Source: Candidatus Thorarchaeota archaeon (GTDB lineage Archaea > Asgardarchaeota > Thorarchaeia > Thorarchaeales > Thorarchaeaceae). From it: a stretch of 49,409 nt of DNA. A model generated the notes under the pieces. That model was given only the letters and a program-made list of their open reading frames with translations. It had not been told where the DNA came from and did no database searches. The position numbers were made by a program, and so were the translations under genes. Shown here one piece after another: positions 44,891 to 49,409 of the stretch. Where the stretch lies: NCBI GenBank assembly GCA_030612365.1, contig JAUWOA010000007.1, positions 1 to 49,409 on the forward strand. Reading direction: 5' to 3'. How positions within the stretch are numbered: the stretch's first letter is position 1; each line of letters opens with the position of its first letter.

Positions 44891-47097
44891 TTGCTATTTC
44901 CTCCCATTTTGCGCTTAGCATAGCTCTTTCTACGTTTCTCAAGCTCCTCAAGGTCTTCCCGGCGGCCAGGACATTCAGCCCAGTTGATGCAGGTTTCCCA
45001 TGCCCTTCTTCTAGAGATGATCTTAATCATCTGATGTCCACAATGAGGACACATTTTGTCCAATGGAGATATCTCGCCGCTTTGAGGCAGTGGGTATGTC
45101 TGTTCACATCTCCCTTCCTTATAGTTCGAGCAGCCTAGAAACCGCTTTCCCGTCTTTGATGAAGATATTATGCTCAGTGTTCCTACATTACAAGTTGGAC
45201 ATGGTCCAATCTCTTGTTTTTCCTTCCAGTATCTTTGAAGACCACTAACCAAGGTGTTTCCTATTGCTGTTTCCATCGCCCTGAATCGTTCAAGAATTTT
45301 GAGAAGTTCTCTCTTGGCGTCCACCAGTACTTGCTCTCTATCAGTATCCCCATCTTGGATACCATCCATCTGTTTCTCAAGCTGTCGAGTCAACTCAACA
45401 GATAGCATCTCAGGTACATACTGTTCCAAGGTTTCGAAGAGTGCATAGCCCAAAGTCGATAGTTCGAATCTGTCATTCAAGACATACCCTCTTGACCTGA
45501 TAGAATCGGCGATTCTTGAACGAGTTGCCTTTGTACCCAAATTCTCTCTCTCAAGAGCTTTAAGCAGGCTGGAGGGATTGTAGCGTGGAACCGGAGAGGT
45601 TTGTTTGTCAGCTACATGTATTGAAGTAAGTTGTATCGAATCTCCTTTCTCTATCGGTGGAAATTCCTTCTCATTTGCGGTTGCATATGGCTGGTAGAAA
45701 TCCATCCAACCCTGCTTCAGCACTCTGAGCCCCCGAACATGGAATAGATGGTTGTTGCACCTGAGGTCAGCCCTGCGGCTCTCCTTGACAGATGGCTCGC
45801 CAAAGAGCGCAAGGAATCGCCGAATGATTAGGTCGAAGACTTTCTTCTCACTGGGAGTAAGTCGACGAGGAGGCTTAACTCCTGTAGGATGAATCGCTGG
45901 ATGCGCTGGGTCATCCTTCTTACCTTGAACAGGCGTGAGCATTCCGGCATCAAGCACACGTTTAGCTAGAAGCCCATATTGCTTGAATCCGCTAAGTCCG
46001 TGGAGTATTTCCTTCACATCAACACTCGCTGGTATCATCTGACTACTGGTTCGTGGGTACGAGATTAAAGCATCCAAGTAGAGCTTCTGTGCAAGAACAA
46101 GCGTTCTGCTAGGCTTGAATCCGAAGTGCCTGTATGACTCTGCTTGGAGGCCGCTTAGATTAAATGGAACAGGCGGTTTCTGCGTGCTCTTCTTCTTCTC
46201 GATTGAATCAACATGCGCTTGTTTTTCTTGAAGTTCATAACCAATTGCATCTGCTTCTTTCTTGATGTCGATTCGTTTCCTAGAGTACTCCAGTTCAATT
46301 TCGACTCCGTCGTGGTCGCCCAAGGCCTTTATGGCCCAGAATGGTATCGGCACGAAGAGGTTGATATCCTGCTCTCTTTTCGCCACAAATGCAAGTGCAG
46401 GACCCTGAACTCGGCCAGTTGATACTATCTTAAACCAGCCTGCAGTACTCTTGATTGCCAGAGTCAAGGCACGTGTGAGGTTTATTCCATAGAGCCAATC
46501 GACTTCATGCCGCACGTGACCCGCTTCTATTATGGGGAACTCCAACGTTAGTGACATGTTCTCATAGGCATTTTCAAGGTCATTAGCGGTCAACGACGAG
46601 AAGATCATTCTCTTTGCATTTGCAGGGTCTGTCCCGCAAGCATACTTCACAGTTAGAAAGCCAATCAAGCTCCCCTCAATGTCGTAATCAGTAGCTACCA
46701 CAAATTCATCTGCTTCTTTCGCAAGCCTCTTGATCAGTCGGATAATTGGCTTGATTGCTGTCGCTTTCTTGACGACTTCATATTTCGGAACCCACTCTGT
46801 TTCGAATCTAGGGTATGTCCACCCCTTCTCTGTTTGGCGGAGATCATACAGATGCCCTAGCGCGTAGGCTACAATGAGGGTGTCCTTACCTCTCTTGAAC
46901 TCGTAATATGAAACTCGCCCCTTCTTGACTTCATTCAAAGACTCCTGTTGACTCAACGCTTCAGCGATTCGTTTCGCGGCGGTGGGTTTTTCAGAGATAA
47001 TCAGGATTCTCGACAGTTTGGCTCGCCTCTCTCGAATCTGGCGGAATAAATCAGTCCAATCTAGTGACGCCCGGGCTAGTACAAATGTGCATTCCAC
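44887..47097 (-). CDS. topA: DNA topoisomerase I (type IA)
   Basis: This type IA topoisomerase relaxes supercoiled DNA through a 5'-phosphotyrosine. The TOPRIM domain starts with ILIISEKPTAAKRIAEAL and includes DYDIEGSLIG, the metal site. The active-site tyrosine is in LISYPRTSS. Two C-terminal zinc ribbons (CPTCNVG, and CPHCGHQ with later CINWAECPG) follow. The 5' end is unsettled: GTG 47097 gives 736 residues, but the TATA box suggests transcription starts near 47083. No ATG, GTG or TTG lies between that point and the TOPRIM strand. A CTG at 47016 behind GAGAGGCGAG fits the family start. Confidence 0.93.
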   Translation of the reverse strand: MECTFVLARASLDWTDLFRQIRERRAKLSRILIISEKPTAAKRIAEALSQQESLNEVKKGRVSYYEFKRGKDTLIVAYALGHLYDLRQTEKGWTYPRFETEWVPKYEVVKKATAIKPIIRLIKRLAKEADEFVVATDYDIEGSLIGFLTVKYACGTDPANAKRMIFSSLTANDLENAYENMSLTLEFPIIEAGHVRHEVDWLYGINLTRALTLAIKSTAGWFKIVSTGRVQGPALAFVAKREQDINLFVPIPFWAIKALGDHDGVEIELEYSRKRIDIKKEADAIGYELQEKQAHVDSIEKKKSTQKPPVPFNLSGLQAESYRHFGFKPSRTLVLAQKLYLDALISYPRTSSQMIPASVDVKEILHGLSGFKQYGLLAKRVLDAGMLTPVQGKKDDPAHPAIHPTGVKPPRRLTPSEKKVFDLIIRRFLALFGEPSVKESRRADLRCNNHLFHVRGLRVLKQGWMDFYQPYATANEKEFPPIEKGDSIQLTSIHVADKQTSPVPRYNPSSLLKALERENLGTKATRSRIADSIRSRGYVLNDRFELSTLGYALFETLEQYVPEMLSVELTRQLEKQMDGIQDGDTDREQVLVDAKRELLKILERFRAMETAIGNTLVSGLQRYWKEKQEIGPCPTCNVGTLSIISSSKTGKRFLGCSNYKEGRCEQTYPLPQSGEISPLDKMCPHCGHQMIKIISRRRAWETCINWAECPGRREDLEELEKRRKSYAKRKMGGNSK

Positions 47098-47103
47098 GAT
47101 AGT

Positions 47104-47111
47104 CTTAAAAG
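47104..47111. promoter_or_regulatory. Bidirectional TATA box for topA and the OSTC-like gene
   Basis: CTTAAAAG (plus) reads CTTTTAAG on the minus strand and can serve as TATA in either direction. GCAC lies 21 nt downstream on the plus strand (47126) and about 20 nt downstream on the minus strand (near 47090), so both transcripts carry the same element. Confidence 0.6.
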
Positions 47112-47146
47112 CAGACCGCTAAACGGCACAGTTCGAGGTCGAACAG

Positions 47147-47611
47147 ATGAAACCATGGTGGCCGCGATTCATTGTCAAACCCCGCGTGCGACTAGTTAGG
47201 CCGCGTTTCGGAATGCCCGCACGGCCTCCAGATATCCTTGTATTTGGTGTGTTTTTCTTTGCTATACTGTTCGTTCTCGGCGGAAACATCTACACTCTGG
47301 TGAAGTCCCCCCCTGCCATAGCAACTGGGCCAAACGGTGAACCCATCATAGTATACCCCGCCCTTGATGTCCAGCTGGGGCTGGAGGGCATGGTAGCTTC
47401 GGTCGTCATAATGATTGGTGTCATTGGTCTGGGGCTAATTTATTACAGTTCTAGATATGTTTTCCAACCGGGTTACGCACTGCGTCTCATGGCTCTTGGA
47501 ATGATTCTGGCTGGAGGAGCTTTCCTCATGGTCACCTATCTTATGTTCCTGAAATCTCCAACTAGACAGAGTATCATTCCGATGCTTGATATGGTCCAAG
47601 CTTTAGCTTAG
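47147..47611 (+). CDS. OSTC/DC2 or Ost3/Ost6-like membrane protein
   Basis: This 154-residue protein has three or four transmembrane segments. The middle reads VLGGNIYTLVKSPPAIATG and then LGLEGMVASVVIMIGVIGLG. Eukaryotic OSTC (DC2) has the matching order: GG-IYD-V-EPPS, a luminal loop, then the EGLASS helix before the third membrane segment. This subunit and the related Ost3/Ost6 C-terminal part belong to the oligosaccharyltransferase complex. I infer the family from this alignment by eye. The basic, aromatic N-terminus (KPWWPRFIVKPRVRLVRP) precedes helix 1. It overlaps the convergent mptE gene by 9 nt. Confidence 0.72.
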   Translation: MKPWWPRFIVKPRVRLVRPRFGMPARPPDILVFGVFFFAILFVLGGNIYTLVKSPPAIATGPNGEPIIVYPALDVQLGLEGMVASVVIMIGVIGLGLIYYSSRYVFQPGYALRLMALGMILAGGAFLMVTYLMFLKSPTRQSIIPMLDMVQALA

Positions 47612-48316
47612 CACGTGATATTCTATCCTGCTGCTCGACATTAGATGGGTCAAGAGTTCTTCTGCAATCTGAAGCTTGATCCTCTTCCGTTTGCTGGCAT
47701 GGAACTTCCTCTCGTGATTGGGTTTTGACCACTTGCCTACAGTTGTCCCGAAATCCATCCCCGCAAGCACTATGCGCCTTGGTGCGTTCTGGGCAATGAT
47801 ATAGCAGGCTCTATCTCCATCAGTGAAGCCACCCCAGAGGAATACATTGTCTGTGGGTTCGACCTGGGTGCTTCCCAAGATTTTCCCTAAACTGGAAACG
47901 GATGCTCTCACTGTTTCCATGTTATCACCATGAGCATGAACAATAGCTAGGGTGCCTTGCTCTATTGCTTCCCTAATGTGCTCCATTCGTCCATCAAGGT
48001 CAGTTACAATAATGTCACAGTGTAATCCTAGATTCACAAACGCTGATATCGCTCCATCTGCAGCAACGTACACAGCATTGTTAAATTCCTTTGACTCGGT
48101 TATAATCTCAAGATGCCGCTCCAAAGATGGGCCCGCTCCGCATACTATTACTGTACGTCCAGCAACAAGCTCCTTCAGGTTGCGAAGTAGTGGTTCAGAA
48201 TCTATATTCTCAAGCAAGTTTGTGAGCAGGGTTGTAGCCATGCGGTCTGCTTGAATATCGAGCCCAAGTCTATCAACGATATCCAGATAGAACGGTTTCC
48301 ACTCCTCCCATCGCAT
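47603..48316 (-). CDS. mptE: 6-Hydroxymethyl-7,8-dihydropterin pyrophosphokinase MptE
   Basis: MptE is the archaeal enzyme that activates 6-hydroxymethyl-7,8-dihydropterin with pyrophosphate in pterin cofactor synthesis. The 237 residues contain VIVCGAGPSLERH near residue 57, CDIIVTDLDGRMEHI near residue 100, IVHAHGDNM near residue 124, and the late LAGMDFGTTVGKWSKP. These match DUF115/MptE proteins and differ from bacterial FolK. It is followed upstream in the transcript by a dihydropteroate synthase-like gene, with 6 nt between. Confidence 0.9.
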   Translation of the reverse strand: MRWEEWKPFYLDIVDRLGLDIQADRMATTLLTNLLENIDSEPLLRNLKELVAGRTVIVCGAGPSLERHLEIITESKEFNNAVYVAADGAISAFVNLGLHCDIIVTDLDGRMEHIREAIEQGTLAIVHAHGDNMETVRASVSSLGKILGSTQVEPTDNVFLWGGFTDGDRACYIIAQNAPRRIVLAGMDFGTTVGKWSKPNHERKFHASKRKRIKLQIAEELLTHLMSSSRIEYHVLS

Positions 48317-48322
48317 GTGGAA

Positions 48323-49186
48323 CTACTCCGCTATCTCCTGGCTCTCGCTTATTGCAGATACTCTCCTCAGTGCCTTTCCTACTTTCGCAGCAATCTTGCC
48401 CTCTTCCACATCGTGTGTACGAACTAAATTTGCGCCATTCGCCACAGCTACAGATGTGGCTGCGATGGTTCCCGTGAGTCTTACACTAGGATCTGGCTGA
48501 TTGAGTAGATCTCCGATGAAAGCCTTCCTTGAAATACCAACAAGCACAGGGTGCCCCAGACTGCAGAATTTACCCAGCTCTCTGATTATTTCCAGGTCCA
48601 CCTCTGATGGCTTGCCAAATCCAATACCCGGGTCAATAATGATTTTTTCTTGCGGTATGCCAACAGATAGAGCAGTCTTAACACTCTTCTCAATTGAACG
48701 AAAGGACGCCTTCAAAGTCTGACATGAGCCTCCGCAGTCAGCCATCAGCACAATGGGCACGCCATGATCGGCAACAAGCTTTGCCATTCTCTTGTCTTTT
48801 GTAAGTCCTGAAACATCATTCACCAATGAAACCCCAATGTCGATAGCAGCTTCAGCAACTTCTGAGTGGACCGTGTCTATCGAAATCGGAACTCTCGTGT
48901 TCCGAATAATGTACTCCAAATTACTGGTCACTCTTTCAAGCTCAACTTCAACAGTTACGTCGGGAGTACCATAAACTCCTCTTGGTGCGGTTGATGCGCC
49001 CCCGACATCAATGATGTCAGCACCATCTTGTTCCATGCCGTTGACGACCTTGGCCAGTTGTTCACTGTTGTCCACGATTGAGTCGCGGTAGAATGACTCT
49101 GGGGAGAGGTTGATGACACTCATGATGCGCGGAAGAAAATCAGCTCCAACCTTGAGTCCGCCTATGTCCACCGTGTGATGCTTCAC
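48323..49186 (-). CDS. folP: Dihydropteroate synthase-like protein
   Basis: Dihydropteroate synthase joins p-aminobenzoate to the activated pterin. The protein of about 287 residues has the TIM-barrel signature SVINLSPESFY near residue 22, DIIDVGGASTAP near residue 57, and SIDTVHSEVAEAA, NDVSGL, DPGIGFGK and VGISRKAFIG further on. The first barrel strand is like FolP, but the C-terminal half shows small variants. The frame runs to GTG 49216, but the TATA box starts at 49230, so that GTG would lie upstream of transcription. GTG 49186 (or TTG 49192) behind GAGG fits. MptE follows in the same transcript. Confidence 0.85.
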   Translation of the reverse strand: MKHHTVDIGGLKVGADFLPRIMSVINLSPESFYRDSIVDNSEQLAKVVNGMEQDGADIIDVGGASTAPRGVYGTPDVTVEVELERVTSNLEYIIRNTRVPISIDTVHSEVAEAAIDIGVSLVNDVSGLTKDKRMAKLVADHGVPIVLMADCGGSCQTLKASFRSIEKSVKTALSVGIPQEKIIIDPGIGFGKPSEVDLEIIRELGKFCSLGHPVLVGISRKAFIGDLLNQPDPSVRLTGTIAATSVAVANGANLVRTHDVEEGKIAAKVGKALRRVSAISESQEIAE

Positions 49187-49269
49187 GACCAAGAAACCTC
49201 GCGTGCTGAGCGACACAGAAGAAGATAAAACCTAGCTCATTTCGAATGAGCTTGAATGACTTGGAGTCA

Positions 49270-49409
49270 ATGACCTTGAATGACAAGCTCCGCCGACCTC
49301 AGCTATTCGAATGGCACAAAGCTCATGGAGATGTAGTTCCGTTTGCGGGCTGGGAGATGCCAATTAGATATACAGACATCCGAGAGGAACACTTAGCCGT
49401 CAGGAACGC
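49270..49409 (+). CDS. gcvT: Aminomethyltransferase GcvT (partial, runs off the window)
   Basis: Only the first 46 residues are present. KLRRPQLFEWHKAHGDVVPF, then AGWEMPIRYTDIREEHLAVR, match the N-terminus of the glycine-cleavage T protein, which moves a one-carbon unit to tetrahydropterin. ATG 49270 has GGAG at 49263; an in-frame ATG at 49246 within a 24-base imperfect repeat is an alternative. The gene is truncated by the window, not by mutation. It is divergent from the dihydropteroate synthase-like gene. Confidence 0.85.
   Translation, partial: MTLNDKLRRPQLFEWHKAHGDVVPFAGWEMPIRYTDIREEHLAVRN

Overview
The window is a moderate-GC archaeal chromosome segment, almost fully coding, built of informational and core-metabolic genes. 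The RNA polymerase subunits (fused rpoB, split rpoA1/rpoA2, rpoD, rpoN), ribosomal proteins, aIF5B, EF-1A, PolD, an RPA-like protein, RadB, XPD, topoisomerase I, sn-glycerol-1-phosphate dehydrogenase and CDP-archaeol synthase fix the domain as Archaea. An Arf-like small GTPase, an Elf1-type elongation factor and a membrane protein that resembles eukaryotic oligosaccharyltransferase subunit OSTC/DC2 point to an Asgard archaeon. A Thorarchaeia-like member is my best guess, by inference only. No transposon, CRISPR array, prophage or rRNA was seen.

Layout. 1-11.9 kb (+): the transcription/translation string rpoB-rpoA1-rpoA2-rpl30e-nusA-rps12-rps7, an EamA transporter, then EF-1A. 12.0-13.4 kb: an intron-containing tRNA-Ser(GCU) (-), two tandem paralogous two-helix membrane proteins (+), and an SRP RNA (-) in a stretch without a real ORF. 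13.5-17.0 kb: aIF5B (-), ndk (+, inverted relative to the usual archaeal order) and the L7Ae-S28e-L24e operon (-), with a kink-turn over the L7Ae ribosome binding site. 17.1-21.9 kb: G1P dehydrogenase (-), Arf-like GTPase (+), then rpoD-rpl18e-rpl13-rps9-rpoN-rps2 (+). 21.9-25.7 kb (-): the archaeal modified mevalonate operon (mevalonate kinase, UbiD-type decarboxylase, both aconitase-X subunits). 25.9-32 kb: a solitary C5 cytosine methyltransferase, a SPOUT-type protein, a DUF362 protein, tRNA-Pro(CGG) with an apparent D-arm intron, a SWIM zinc protein, a secreted/anchored protein, an EngB-like GTPase, a 37-residue membrane microprotein paired with a coiled-coil protein, and Elf1. 32-41.5 kb: a class V cysteine desulfurase, RPA, PolD large subunit, a CBS protein, CarS and RadB. 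41.5-49.4 kb: an RNase H-fold protein, XPD, topoisomerase I with a zinc-ribbon partner, the OSTC-like protein, MptE, a dihydropteroate synthase-like enzyme, and the start of gcvT.

How the genes fit together. Three blocks serve ether-lipid synthesis: G1P dehydrogenase makes the glycerol backbone, the mevalonate operon makes the isoprenoid precursor, and CarS activates archaeol with CTP. MptE, the DHPS-like enzyme and GcvT suggest a pterin/one-carbon module. Several promoters carry a GCAC element about 20-21 nt downstream of the TATA box, and several divergent gene pairs appear to share one palindromic TATA box. Small genes often start with TTG or GTG behind a strong GAGG ribosome binding site, so starts were moved where the Shine-Dalgarno position and family N-terminus agreed.
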